Assembly (NCBI RefSeq): GCF_901001165.1
Contig: NC_042961.1
Span: forward strand, 7,983,897-8,047,896
Length of the DNA stretch: 64,000 nt
From: Salmo trutta
Lineage: Eukaryota > Chordata > Actinopteri > Salmoniformes > Salmonidae
Direction of reading: 5' to 3'
The notes under the pieces were generated by a model that was not told the DNA's origin, ran no database searches, and saw only the letters and a program-made list of their open reading frames with translations. Position numbers and translations under genes: made by a program. Every line of letters starts with the position of its first letter. Position 1 is the stretch's first letter. Positions 11,470 to 21,994 of the stretch are shown here, piece by piece.

Positions 11470-11942
11470 ACTAGAAATATAGGCTAGGCCTACTTAATAT
11501 AATATTGCAGAAAGTAATAACTATGCATATAATCTCATATACATATTCCAAATGTTCATTATTCATTATTCAAGGTAGAACTTGTCCTTTTGACACTCCT
11601 GAATCACTTGAATCAAAAGAGCGAGGCCAAAGGGTGATGGGTATTTTCTGTTTTAATGTACTCATTCTGTGTTATGAAATAAGTATAAAAACGATGAATA
11701 TAAACTCATATACAGTGGGGTCTGAAATCATTGGCAGATATGGGTCAACATTACTGGCACCCGTTTTCAGTACCTTTTAATACCTAACCTTGCTATGATA
11801 ACAGCACTGAACCTTTTTCTAAAATGTTTTATGAGATTGGAGAACATATTCGGAGGGATCTTAGGGACAGATACAAATTATTGGGGGAGGGGTGGTCCAA
11901 AATAGGGGAGGGTTGTCAACCCATTTTAATTTTTTTTGCTTT

Positions 11943-13292
11943 GAGGAGGGTTGTGTGTTTTTTGGGGGGCGCAGGGGAGGGTTGTGTGTTTTTTGGGGGG
12001 GCACAGGGGAGGGTAGTGTGTTTTTGGGGGGCACAGGGGAGGGTTGTGTGTTTTTTGGGGGGGCACAGGGGAGGGTAGTGTGTTTTTGGGGGGCACAGGG
12101 GAGGGTAGTGTGTTTTTTGGGGGGCACAGGGGAGGCTTGAGTGTTTTTTGGGGGGCACAGGGGAGGGTAGTGTGTTTTTGGGGGGGCACAGGGGAGGGTA
12201 GTGTGTTTTTGGGGGGGCACAGGGGAGGGTAGTGTGTTTTTGGGGGGCACAGGGGAGGGATGTGTGTTTTTTGGGGGGCACAGGGGAGGGTTGAGCGTTT
12301 TTTGGGGGGCACAGGGGAGGGTTGTGTGTTTTTTGGGGGGGCACAGGGGAGGGTAGTGTGTTTTTTGGGGGGCACAGGGGAGGGTAGTGTGTTTTTGGGG
12401 GGGCACAGGGGAGGGTAGTGTGTTTTTCGGGGGGCACAGGGGAGGGTAGTGTGTTTTTTCGGGGGCGCAGGGGAGGGTTGAGTGTTTTTTGGGGGGACAG
12501 GGGAGGGTAGTGTGTTTTTTGGGGGGCACAGGGGGGGTTGTGTGTTTTTTGGGGGGCACAGGGGAGGGTAGTGTGTTTTTTGGGGGGCACAGGGGAGGGT
12601 AGTGTGTTTTTTGGGGGGCACAGGGGAGGGTAGTGTGTTTTTGGGGGGGCACAGGGGAGGGTTGTGTGTTTTTTGGGGGGCACAGGGGAGGGTTGAGTGT
12701 TTTTTGGGGGGCACAGGGGAGGGTAGTGTGTTTTTTGGGGGGCACAGTGGAGGGTTGTGTGTTTTTTGGGGGGCACAGGGGAGGGTTGTGTGTTTTTTGG
12801 GGGGCACAGGGGAGGGTAGTGGGTTTTTTGGGGGGCACAGGGGAGGGTAGTGTGTTTTTGGGGGGCACAGGGGAGGGTTGTGTGTTTTTTCGGGGGCGCA
12901 GGGGAGGGTTGAGTGTTTTTTGGGGGGACAGGGGAGGGTAGTGTGTTTTTTGGGGGGCACAGGGGGGGTTGTGTGTTTTTTGGGGGGCACAGGGGAGGGT
13001 AGTGTGTTTTTTGGGGGGCACAGGGGAGGGTAGTGTGTTTTTGGGGGGGCACAGGGGAGGGTAGTGTGTTTTGGGGGGGGCACAGGGGAGGGTAGTGTGT
13101 TTTTGGGGGGCACAGGGGAGGGTTGTGTGTTTTTTGGGGGGCGCAGGGGAGGGTTGAGCGTTTTTTGGGGGGCACAGGGGAGGGTTGTGTGTTTTTTGGG
13201 GGGGCACAGGGGAGGGTAGTGTGTTTTTTGGGGGGCACAGGGGAGGGTAGTGTGTTTTTTGGGGGGCACAGGGGAGGGTAGTGCGTTTTGTC
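11943..13292. repeat. 31-bp G-rich minisatellite, about 43 copies
   Basis: The unit is near CACAGGGGAGGGTAGTGTG followed by T5-6 and G6-7 (30-32 bp). Each unit holds three G runs, of 6, 4 and 3. The first units grade into the left subterminal sequence of the host element (GGGGAGGGTTGTCAACCC, T-run, GAGGAGGGTTGTGTG), which suggests where it arose. Because 31 is not a multiple of 3, all three minus frames stay open for 448-464 codons with a 31-residue protein period. I regard these as non-coding. Confidence 0.95.
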
Positions 13293-14578
13293 CCTGGTTT
13301 CCATATGCTCTTCTGCTCAACTGACTCCGACAGTTGAACTTGATATGAGGAAGTCTGTTTTAGGCCTACCAGAGTTACTCCTATAATCTAACAATATAAT
13401 GCTTATCTTTATACAAAATATTCTGAGAGAAAATGTACGAATTAGCCTCCTGTACGTCTATATCTGTATAGAAGACGCAGTAGCCATCTGACATAAAGAA
13501 ATGCATGTCAGTGCCGTAGCATGCCACCGCATGTCTCTATCTCTCTCTATCTCTCTGGGGTTAGACCTATGCTTCTCTTCCTTTATATAGACTATATACA
13601 CTGTATATATTTATAAAAATATGAATATCATAGCCTATAGGCCTATGCATGCAATGCCCTGATACATGTAGTGCTTAAATCTCTGACAGCTGAACCGTGA
13701 GGTGGACAATTATTATTTTAGGAAAGTATACAAAAACACATTGAAAACAGACTATAAAGTAATGCATATGCTACACATCGAAACACAAGGAATAGTGTTT
13801 TTGTAATTTGTTATAGCTGTTTTTAAGGACACGTAAATGTGGCTCATTTGGCCGACATCCCTTGTTGTGTCTGTATCTATGTAATGGTATTTATGTAAAA
13901 AAAAAAAACAGGGACCACAATGGAAATAAGTTCCCGACTTTATTGTGCAATCCCGGTACACTTTTAAAAATATTTGTGTATATATGTATTTTTTGAACTG
14001 ACAAATAAAATCAATCAATCAATTCAAACTGTGCAGCGGCCAAGTGATGAATGGTAAGAGTCATCTGTTACAAAACATAAAAAATTTGAATGACATTCGG
14101 AGATTGTCAAGCCAAGCCTTCGATACTGGGTAAGCCTACAAGATAGGGAGTGATGTATTTTCTGTTTGTCGAGATTGACATAGTCTGTTTATTGTGGTGT
14201 TGAAAACGCAAACCATGATATTGAAGTGCCCGAAGTCGGTATGCTTTGTTTATTGGTTGTGTGGTGCATTGGCACAGACACCTGTTGGTTGAAAATGAGT
14301 TGCATACTGTATATTTTATATAATTATAAAAATGGCATCAAAATGTTGAAATGTTCTCCTAGCTGATCATTGTCTGCAGCCGGCTCTGATCGTAGTGTAA
14401 TGAAAGAGGTAGGGATAGCTCCTCTGTGTTGGTCAGCGAACCCACAACCTTCTGGCCCGTAGCCCTGCGTAGCATCAACTGTGCCACAAAATCATGATGA
14501 AGAGGCAAAGTCGATATCCATGTTTATAAACGCAGGGTCGTGACAGTTGTTATTTTTGGCCGTAAACATTATTTTGAG
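13293..14578. other. right interior of the TTA-flanked element, no gene seen
   Basis: AT-rich sequence without convincing frames. A degenerate tRNA-like stretch (minus strand, about 14500-14433, with GGGTTCGCTGACC) is visible but not folded with confidence. Confidence 0.4.
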
Positions 14579-14727
14579 TTAATTCTGTGAGGGGGGAAGG
14601 TGTTCCATTTCTTCTGCAGGGTCGTGAAAATAATTTGAATGTTGGCGAGGGGGGTGCATTTTTTGTTGTTGATGACACCTTGACTTGGACCAGCCCCTCC
14701 CCCTAGTACATTTTGATCTGTCCCTTA

Positions 14728-15116
14728 GGCCATTTCTCCATACAGAATCTTTCCAGATCCTTGATATCCTTTGTCTGCACTTATGGACTGCCCTCTTCAA
14801 TTCAAACTACAGGTTTTAAATGGGCTTCAAGTCCGGAGACTGAGATGGCCATTGCATAAGGTTGATTTTGTGGTCAATTAACAATTTCTTAGCACATTTT
14901 AATGTTGCTTGGGGTTACTGTCTTGCTGGAAGATCCATGTTTCAGCCTCCTTGCAGAGGCAACCAGGTTTTTGGCTAAAATGTCCTGGTACTTGGTAAAG
15001 GTCATGATGCCGTTGACCTTATCAAGGGCCCCAGGACCAGTGGAAGCAAAATAGCCCCATAACATCAAAGATCCACCACCATATTTTACAGTAGGTATGG
15101 AAGAAAAGAACCCCAT
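14728..15116 (-). pseudogene. Tc1 transposase fragment, left arm
   Basis: Minus-strand frame with VKYGGGSLMLWGYFASTGPG and KYQDILAKNLVASAR, the block before the second catalytic Asp of Tc1 transposases. It then loses frame. Sequence resuming at 11860-11790 on the same strand gives the C-terminal NLIKHFRKRFSAV-like part. Dead. Confidence 0.85.
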
Positions 15117-15129
15117 ACCTATTGAAAAA

Positions 15130-15440
15130 TCAGGTGCTGGACCTTTGATGTTATGGGGCTATTTCGCTATCTACAAAGAAATGGTTAATTGACCACAAAA
15201 TCAACATTTTGCAATGGCCATCTCAGTCTCATGAAGCAAACCTGTGGTTTTAATTGAAACTGCAGTGCATAAGCGCATATGAAGGATATCATTCTGTGTG
15301 GAGGAATGGTTTAAAGATCCCTCCCAATGTGTTCTCCAATCTCATAAAACCTTTCAGAAAAAGGCTCAGTGCCGTTATCCTCGCAAAGTGAGGTATTGAA
15401 AACAGCGTGCCAATAATTTTGAACCTTATCTTTTTCATTT
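15130..15440 (+). pseudogene. Tc1 transposase fragment, right arm
   Basis: Plus-strand sequence reads KWLIDHKINILQWPSQS near 15183-15235, then PPNVFSNLIKPFRKRLSAVI near 15320-15380. This is the C-terminal third of the same Tc1 family as the left arm. It is internally deleted around the catalytic Glu. Confidence 0.82.
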
Positions 15441-15858
15441 TTATTAATATTACTTGCTCAACAAAATCTCTTTCTCTGAGCAATGGCATTAAAATAATCT
15501 AATTTCTAAAAATGTTTAGCATACAATACAGTTCAGTATTTGTATTATTTATTTTATACAGTCTTTTTTGCTCATATTTATCAAGGGAGTCAATAATTTC
15601 GGATCCCACTGTACATATTCGACATACTAATTATAAAAAATGGAACCCTTTCCTTTGACTCTCCTGAATAAGCTGAATAAATAAAGGTATGCTTTTGCAT
15701 AATGAAAATATGACTCATCCTGTAGACCAGACTCATATTTATATAACAAGGACATTATGAATGAGAGGACTCATGTTTCAAAAGCTGAAGAACATGCGCA
15801 CATCCAGGTACATTTTCAAGGTGCTGGAGTTATAGGTGAACTCATGAAAAATCTAAAT

Positions 15859-15977
15859 AAAAATGCGCCACACTGCTGTTCATGCTCCCAGGCCATTTTA
15901 TTGATCCATGACCTAAGGTCAAAACATTGTATCAATAAAATCCCCTTGTAGCATGAACAGCAGTGTGGCGCATTTAC
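15859..15977. repeat. palindromic element
   Basis: Arms of about 26-45 bp (AATGCGCCACACTGCTGTTC and its reverse complement) around a short loop. It sits in one unit of the local repeat. MITE-like; family not recognised. Confidence 0.8.
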
Positions 15978-16621
15978 CTTTTTATGTTTCAACACACGAT
16001 CAGGCAGCAAGGCTCGCGTGTTAGGAAAACACACCATAAAACGTGCCATATTTCACCTGTTGGAACATGACAAGCCTTCAAGAGTGACATAAGTCAATAA
16101 TGAGCATGGGCCTACTAATATAATATTGCAGGAAATATGATATGAGTATGATAACTATGAATATATACCTGTATCATACATATTCAACATGGAACCTTTT
16201 CTGTTGACTCTCCTGAATCCCTTGAATCAGTTGAGTCCTAGAGGAACAGGGGGAGGGGGTGTGGCTACATGGTGTACAAGATGATTCATTCCTAGCTTGA
16301 AGCCCATTACTTGAAACTATTAATATGATCTAACAATGGTTCCCAAACTTTTTATTGTCTCGTACCCCTTCAAACATTCAACCTCCAGCTGCGTACCCCC
16401 TCTAGCACCAGGGTCAGCGCACTATCAAATGTTGTTGTTTTTGCCATCATTGTAAGCCTGCCACGCACACACTGTACAATAAATTTATTAAACATAAGAA
16501 TGAGTGTGAGTTTTTGTCACAACCTGGCTCGTGGGTAGTGACAAAAAGCTCTTATAGGACCAGGGCACAAATAATAATCTAATAATAATCAATCATTTTG
16601 CTATTTATTTAACCATCTTAC

Positions 16622-16971
16622 ACTCATCCCCAAACCAACACTTACTTTGGTTGCCTTTCCTTCCAGTTCTCTGCTGCCAATGACTGGAACGAACTGCAAA
16701 AATCACTGAAGCTGGAGACTTATATCTCTCTCTTTAACTTCAAGCATCAGCTGTCAGAACAGCTTACCGACCACTGTACCTGTACACAGCCCATCTGTAA
16801 ATAGCCCACCCAACTACCTCATCCCCATGTTGTTATTTATCTTCTTGCTCTTTTGCACTCCAGTATCTCTACTTGCACATCATCATCTGCACATCTATCA
16901 CTCCAGTGTTGATGTTAAATTATAATTATTTCGCCTCTATGGCCTATTTATTGCCTTACCTCCCTACTCTT
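16622..16971 (+). mobile_element. 5'-truncated LINE 3' end inside the hAT element
   Basis: Encodes SAANDWNELQKSLKLET and FKHQLSEQLTDHCTCT, then 3'UTR. The same C-terminus ends the LINE frame at 58283-57066. It was inserted just past the end of the transposase frame. Confidence 0.85.
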
Positions 16972-17870
16972 CTACATCAGTGTCTTAACAGTGCGATTTG
17001 CCAAGGCAGGATACTCTGAGCCCAGCCCTATCCAGAAATCTGACAGTGGCTTCTGATTAAATTCAATTTTCACAGAACCGCTTGTTGCAATTTTGATGAG
17101 GCTCTCTTGTTCAGATATCGGTAAGTGGACTGGAGGCAGGGCATGAAAGAGATAACGAATCCAGTTGTATGTGTCATCTGTTTCGGGAAAGTACCTGCGT
17201 AATTGCGCAGCCAACTCACTCAGGTGCTTCACTATATCACATTTGACATTGTCCGTAAGCTTGAGTTCATTTGCACACAAAAAATCATACAATGATGGAA
17301 AGACCTGTGTGTTGTCCTTGTTAATGCAAACAGAGAAGAGCTCCAACTTCTTAATCATAGCCTCAATTTTGGCCTGCAAATTGAATGTAGTTGCGGAGAG
17401 TCCCTGTAATCCTAGATTCAGATCACTCAGATCAAACATCACCCAGGTAGGCCAGTCATGTGAGAAGCGGTCAGACAAGTGAAAATTATGGTCAGTAAAG
17501 AAAACTTTAAGCTCATCTCTCAATTTAAAAAAACGTGTCAATACTTTGCCCCTTGATAACCATTGCACTTCTGTATGTTGTAAAAGTGTTACATGGTCGC
17601 TACCCATATCATTGCATAGTGCAGAAAATACACGAGAGTTCAGGGGCCTTGCTTTAGCAAAGTTAACCATTTTCACTGTATTGTCCAGAACGTATTTCAA
17701 GCTGTCAGGCATTCCCTTGGCAGCAAGAGCCTCTCGGTGGATGCTGCAGTGTACCCAAGTGGCATTGGGAGCAACTGCTTGCACGCGCGTTACCACTCCA
17801 CTATGTCTCCCTGTCATGGCTTTTGCACCATCAGTACAGATACCAACATGAGCAGCAGCTATGTTTAGCT
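16972..17870 (-). pseudogene. hAT transposase fragment (ZBED5/FAM200-like)
   Basis: A 281-codon open frame from an internal Met, extendable upstream to about 17870 (VGICTDGAKAMTGRHSG). It has WVHCSIHREALAAKGMP and KVLTRFFKLRDELKVFF, and resembles the transposase domain of ZBED5/SCAND3-like vertebrate proteins derived from hAT elements. The N-terminal BED zinc finger and catalytic start are missing. The C-terminus runs into the inserted LINE fragment. Its long open frame is notable, but there is no promoter or splice context to suggest a host gene. Confidence 0.82.
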
Positions 17871-19039
17871 ACATACAGACCGTTAGTGGAATTCCCGCGA
17901 GAGAGTAATGGTTAATGTGATTGGATATTAATTATTTGTCTAGGCTACCTGTATTTGACATTGTGTTGTTATATCACTGGTTTATATCGGGGGTTTCATT
18001 TTAATTTTGGCAGTGAAACGAGGCTTCACAGGTGAGAAAAAAACCTCACCCAAATGTATAGCCCAGTTGGAAAAGATAAATGGACTGTTTGAAAATGTGA
18101 AGAAAAAAATAAGTATTTAAAAAAAAATGTGATTCACATTTTTATTTGGCCTACCCTCGACGGCATTACGCGTAGCCCAGTTTGGGAATACCTGATCTAA
18201 TACAACATGAGTATGAGGATATTATGAGTATATATTCCATATTGTCATTATTCAAAATAGAAGCTTTTCTGTTGACTCTCCTGAATCCCTTGAAACAACA
18301 GAGTGTTAGAGGTAGCCTATTGCTGCCATAATGTTAGTCAAGCTGTAACGTTAGCCTCATGTCATGTTTATAGAATAATGATTACATAATAACTATGAAT
18401 AGAATCTCACATATTCAAAAATATATATATTCGACTCTCATGAATCACTTGAATAACTTGAGTCCTCAACGGCCTATTTGCAGTAATAATATTGGTCATC
18501 CTATAGCCTAGACTCGTGTTTATATAATAGGGATATTATGAATGAAATGACTCAAATGTCAACACATGTTCAGGATCAAGCGAACACACCATAATAACGG
18601 CCATATTTTACCTGTTGAAACATGACCTCAATACTCCAATGAGTCAACCAACCATATACAGCTTAGACTGCAGTGCACTACAGATAAAGATCTTATTTCA
18701 TTGCTTGAAAAGAACAGAAATAAAAGTATATGGATGCATAATTTATATTTTCCTTTTTGCACGAGTAGAGCACCACTGATCATACATGGAGTTTCCCACC
18801 TGGTTGAACTTTGACCAAGTATTTTCAAATTCCAATGAATTGGAAGGATCAAGAACACCATATTTTAAGCTTTCTGTTAAAGCCTTTAAGACTATCATTG
18901 CAATGCTAGAAAACTTGCTTTGTTGGTCCATTTGGATGGAAATCCTGTATTTGTTGCTGTAACAGTACCCAATCTGACACTTATAACACACAGTTAAGGG
19001 CTGCTGGAGCAAAGAACCTTGCTCTAGTGCACAACGGTG

Positions 19040-19185
19040 CTAGGTAGCATACGGGATGTTGAAGCCGGTAAACCTCTGGCTGCCGTCTCATTCCCTGCAG
19101 ATTTCACCCCAGTCAGCTTGGGAATTGAAACAATGCAAGCCTCCAGTTACCAGACCGCTTCTCTAACCATGCCTTCGCCAATCAG
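19040..19185 (-). mobile_element. degraded tRNA-derived SINE
   Basis: The minus strand reads GGTTAGAGAAGCGGTCTGGT, then TTTCAATTCCCAAGCTGAC, like the A- and B-box region of the SlmI-type head. Tail not recognised. Confidence 0.5.
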
Positions 19186-19671
19186 GTTGGTTGACTCATG
19201 GCATCACTCAATCAACTTTATACAGTTTACTTGGTACAGCTACACTGTAGATAAATATCTCATATCACTACTGAAGAGTTGTAAATACATAGTATATGGT
19301 TCTGTATTGCACAGAGCACAGCCGTCATACCTGGATTTTCCCTGCTGGTTGAACTTTAACCTAATATTTTGCCAAAACGAGATCCTTAAAATGATCAAAC
19401 ACACAATTATAATCACGTGCCATATTTTACCTGTTGGAACATGACAAGTGTTCAAAACGGCCATGAGCCATCCAATCTTACAACTCTTTGTAGGCAGAAG
19501 CATGCATTCTCTAATTTCGTTAAGTAAACATAACTTTTGACTCGAACTGTCAGAATAAGGCCTTCAAGATAGGCTTGAATACCCTATAAAGTACAGTATA
19601 CAGTATGTTTGGATAATAAACTCTCTATTGTTCAAGTGGGATGGACACAGAACACCACACATCATATATTG

Positions 19672-19860
19672 TCTGCAGGTACCCTCGAGGTTAGAGCATT
19701 GAGCCAGTAACCAAAAGGTTGCTGGTTTGAATCCCAGAGCAAAGCACTTAACCCTGGCTGTAACCCCACCTGCAGGTGTCTCAGGGGGTGTTGGGATATG
19801 TAAAAAACGTGTGTAATTGCACAAATATAAGCACACCCCAAATGATTTGTTGTACATACA
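19672..19860 (+). mobile_element. degraded SlmI-like SINE
   Basis: GGTTAGAGCATTGAGCCAGT, AACCAAAAGGTTGCTGG and TTTGAATCCCAGAGC correspond to the tRNA-like head seen at 21395. The tail is different and GTGTGTAATTGCACAAA-rich. Confidence 0.65.
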
Positions 19861-19883
19861 ATTTACACTCTTGGTTTGATTTG

Positions 19884-20041
19884 AACCTGATATTTTCTGG
19901 TTGGTTTTTAACCTGATATTTTCTGGTTGGTTTTTAACCTGATATTTTCTGGCTGGTTTTAACCTGATATTTTCTGGTTGGTTTTTAACCTGATATTTTC
20001 TGGTTGGTTTTTAACCTGATATTTTCTGGTTGGTTTTTAAC
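19884..20041. repeat. 26-bp tandem repeat, 6 copies
   Basis: The unit is AACCTGATATTTTCTGGTTG followed by GTTTTT. Copies are almost identical; one has GGCTGG. Confidence 0.95.
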
Positions 20042-20270
20042 CATGTTCACTTGCTCAATCACTGGATCCGTTAACAGGTGTAGTGTACAATAGATAAGGA
20101 AGGTATAGACTATATGAAATCAATCACTTTCTGAATGCACCTCTTTTGATTTGAACGAAACCTTCCTTACATGTTTGCCCAGTGGTCAGAAAGTGACTTT
20201 CTGAATCTGAATGCCAAAACGTCCAGGAGATAGAGGTGCTCATTTGCATACCCCACCACACAATGAGACT

Positions 20271-20370
20271 GTTGGGTTTGATATCATTTGGTTGGGTTTG
20301 ATATAATTCGGTTGGGTTTGATATCATTTGGTTGGGTTTGATATAATTCGGATGGGTTTGATATCATTTG
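20271..20370. repeat. 20-bp tandem repeat, 5 copies with alternating variants
   Basis: The unit is GTTGGGTTTGATATCATTTG alternating with a form ending ATATAATTCG, giving a 40-bp higher-order period. Confidence 0.95.
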
Positions 20371-20899
20371 AAAGCTTATAAACAGGGTTGTCAAAAGATT
20401 TGATTATTACTTGAAAAAATGTTGTATTACATTTTTTTCTTTTTTTTACCGGATGCCAACTTGAATGGGAATTCATATTCTATTATCTATATTTCTAGGA
20501 TTTCAATAGGTTTCCTATGAAAGATTGACAGTTTAATTTAAAACATTGAATATTCCCACTCAAGTCAACATTCTCTGATATGTGTATCTTTGTAACCTAT
20601 GACAGGGCAGGCAAACCGGTGACCCAGGGAGCTCCAACGTGCACACCTTGTCTTATCATGTGAATGATAATGGCAAGGAGAAGTAATCAACATTTTAAAA
20701 TGAATAGATTTGGTAGATAGTTTTTCATTATTTGACCACGTTATAATTTAAAGAGGAAGTGTAAACTCTAACATAGCCTACTGGCTAGAAAGGTAACTCC
20801 AAAACATTTCCGCTAATGCCATGTTCACATACAAGACGTGTAGTTATACACATGCCACATATAACCAGTTAGCAAGGCATAAGAGCACCTGTTTAGCTG
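20371..20899. other. no feature seen
   Basis: AT-rich spacer with a T-rich run near 20430. No frame or repeat recognised. Confidence 0.4.
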
Positions 20900-21275
20900 G
20901 TTAAAGGCCCAGATGTGTTTTTCCTGTGTTTTATGTAGCATATGTTTCTACACTATGAGGTTGGAATAATACTGGGAAATTGGGAAAATTATGATAATGC
21001 CCTTTTAGTGTAAGCACTGTTTGAAATGACCACCGGAAATTTCGGCCTGTTTTGGTGGGATGGAGTTTTGGCCTTCCATGGTGTCATCACCATGCAGTAC
21101 ATTAGTTAATAGACCAGTACGAAAGAGAGTTCCAAACCTCTCTGCCATTAACAGCTACTTTTCAGTTTTCCCCTCTCCACTCAGATCACTCCCAGACAGT
21201 CCTAGCAAAATTCTTCCTTGAGAAATTGCTCTTTGCTAAGAAGCTATTTTTGTAACTTTTTGACCATTTTAATTG
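20900..21275. mobile_element. MITE with TTAAAGGCCCAG end, right end lost
   Basis: Starts GGTTAAAGGCCCAGATGTGT and matches the interrupted MITE at 5302-7162 through ATTAGTTAATAGACCAGTA and CCCAGACAGTCCTAGCAAAA. The right terminus is not found. Confidence 0.7.
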
Positions 21276-21394
21276 AATACTCAGATACTCCAGTGACTGT
21301 AATTGGCTCCAATGAGTGTAATTTGCGCAATATTAGAAATTTGCTCACTAGAAAAACATATATTATCATCTTTTCTACTGTAAGTACTGTATGT

Positions 21395-21595
21395 TGGGGC
21401 GGCAGGGTAGCCTAGTGGTTAGAGCGTTGGACTAGTAACCGAAAGGTTGCAAGTTTGAATCCCCGAGCTGACAAGGTACAAATCTGTCGTTCTGCCCCTG
21501 AACAGGCAGTTAACCCACTGTTCCTATACCGTCATTGAAAATAAGAATTTGTTCTCAACTGACTTGCCTGGTAAAATAAAGGTGTACATTTTTTT
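21395..21595 (+). mobile_element. SlmI-type SINE, nearly full length
   Basis: The tRNA(Leu)-like head has TAGCCTAGTGGTTAGAGCGT and GTTTGAATCCCCGAGCTGAC, and a body with CTGTCGTTCTGCCCCTGAAC. The tail, TTGCCTGGTAAAATAAAGGT, ends in poly-T-rich sequence. The tail matches the 3' end of the LINE at 56691-58981. Confidence 0.9.
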
Positions 21596-21994
21596 TTTTT
21601 TCAAATTTTATTTATTCTGTTGGTGCTAGCAATATTCATAAAAATGCATTATATACATTTTTGAGGACCCCCTGTTGAATACCCCTGACCTAAAAGGCTA
21701 AACTGATTCTAGATCAGCACTCCTACCCTAAGACGCTTTATGATTACAAGTTCCGATGTGATGTTGACTGATATATCAGAGAACATTCTTGAACTGTTTG
21801 ATACAAATCTAGATAAGCAAAAAACAGGTAACTCCCCCTGTAAGACATACCATAAAGTGGCACTGACTGACACACACGCAATAAAGATAAACAAAACATG
21901 CCAACTCATCTTGACCCCCTGGAATGCATTTATCTCTTTCTCAACTACATTTGACTATGTGGTCATCTGTCTAGCCAACCTGGCACTATTGTAC

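Larger units (their letters stand above)
11864..14724. mobile_element. TTA-flanked insertion with GGGACAGAT ends (Harbinger/Tourist-like MITE?)
   Basis: Inserted in the Tc1 transposase sequence. TTA occurs at both borders (11861-11863 and 14725-14727). Terminal inverted repeats GGGACAGAT..AAAT..GGGGGAGGGG..TGGTCCAA can be followed for about 40 bp at each end. A 3-bp TWA duplication is the habit of PIF/Harbinger elements, hence the tentative name. It has no transposase and carries the G-rich minisatellite next to its left end. Confidence 0.62.
11713..15611. mobile_element. foldback (inverted-duplicate) Tc1-like element, itself invaded
   Basis: TA target duplications flank matching ends: CAGTGGGGTCTGAAATCATT at 11713 and, reversed from 15611, CAGTGGGATCCGAAATTATT. 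Both halves encode the 3' part of a Tc1 transposase, pointing outward from a centre near 15117. The left half is minus-strand sense (15116-14728, then 11860-11713). The right half is plus-strand sense (15130-15611). The left half is split by the TTA-flanked element at 11864-14724. The 5' half of the transposase is absent from both arms. Confidence 0.78.
16334..18194 (-). mobile_element. hAT-type DNA transposon, degraded
   Basis: The ends are inverted: CAATGGTTCCCAAAC at the left and, reversed, CAGGTATTCCCAAAC at the right (shared core TTCCCAAAC). ATCTAA flanks both sides (16328-16333 and 18195-18200). hAT elements normally duplicate 8 bp, so two positions have probably drifted. It contains a minus-strand transposase fragment and a LINE fragment inserted later. 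Confidence 0.75.
11470..19505. repeat. locally repeated unit of about 0.5 kb, broken up by transposons
   Basis: The phrase TTGACTCTCCTGAATCCCTT, or close variants, recurs near 11598, 15655, 16203, 18271 and 18434. GCCATATTTTACCTGTTGGA-like phrases recur near 16046, 18600 and 19420. A third block (GGTTGAACTTTGACC) recurs near 18804 and 19347. Removing the Tc1 element (11713-15611) and the hAT element (16334-18194) brings several copies to within about 165-200 bp of each other, so the array predates these insertions. No coding potential seen. Confidence 0.6.

Noticed and set aside
11943..13292. CRISPR-like regular repeat array
   Set aside because: Units are contiguous with no unique spacers and no cas genes, and the context is vertebrate. 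It is a minisatellite.
11861..13320. Proline-rich proteins of 448-464 residues on the minus strand
   Set aside because: All three frames are open only because the 31-bp unit lacks stops. There is no promoter, splice or homology support.
14433..14500. tRNA gene or SINE head on the minus strand
   Set aside because: A GGGTTCGCTGACC motif is present, but paired arms and a tail could not be shown.
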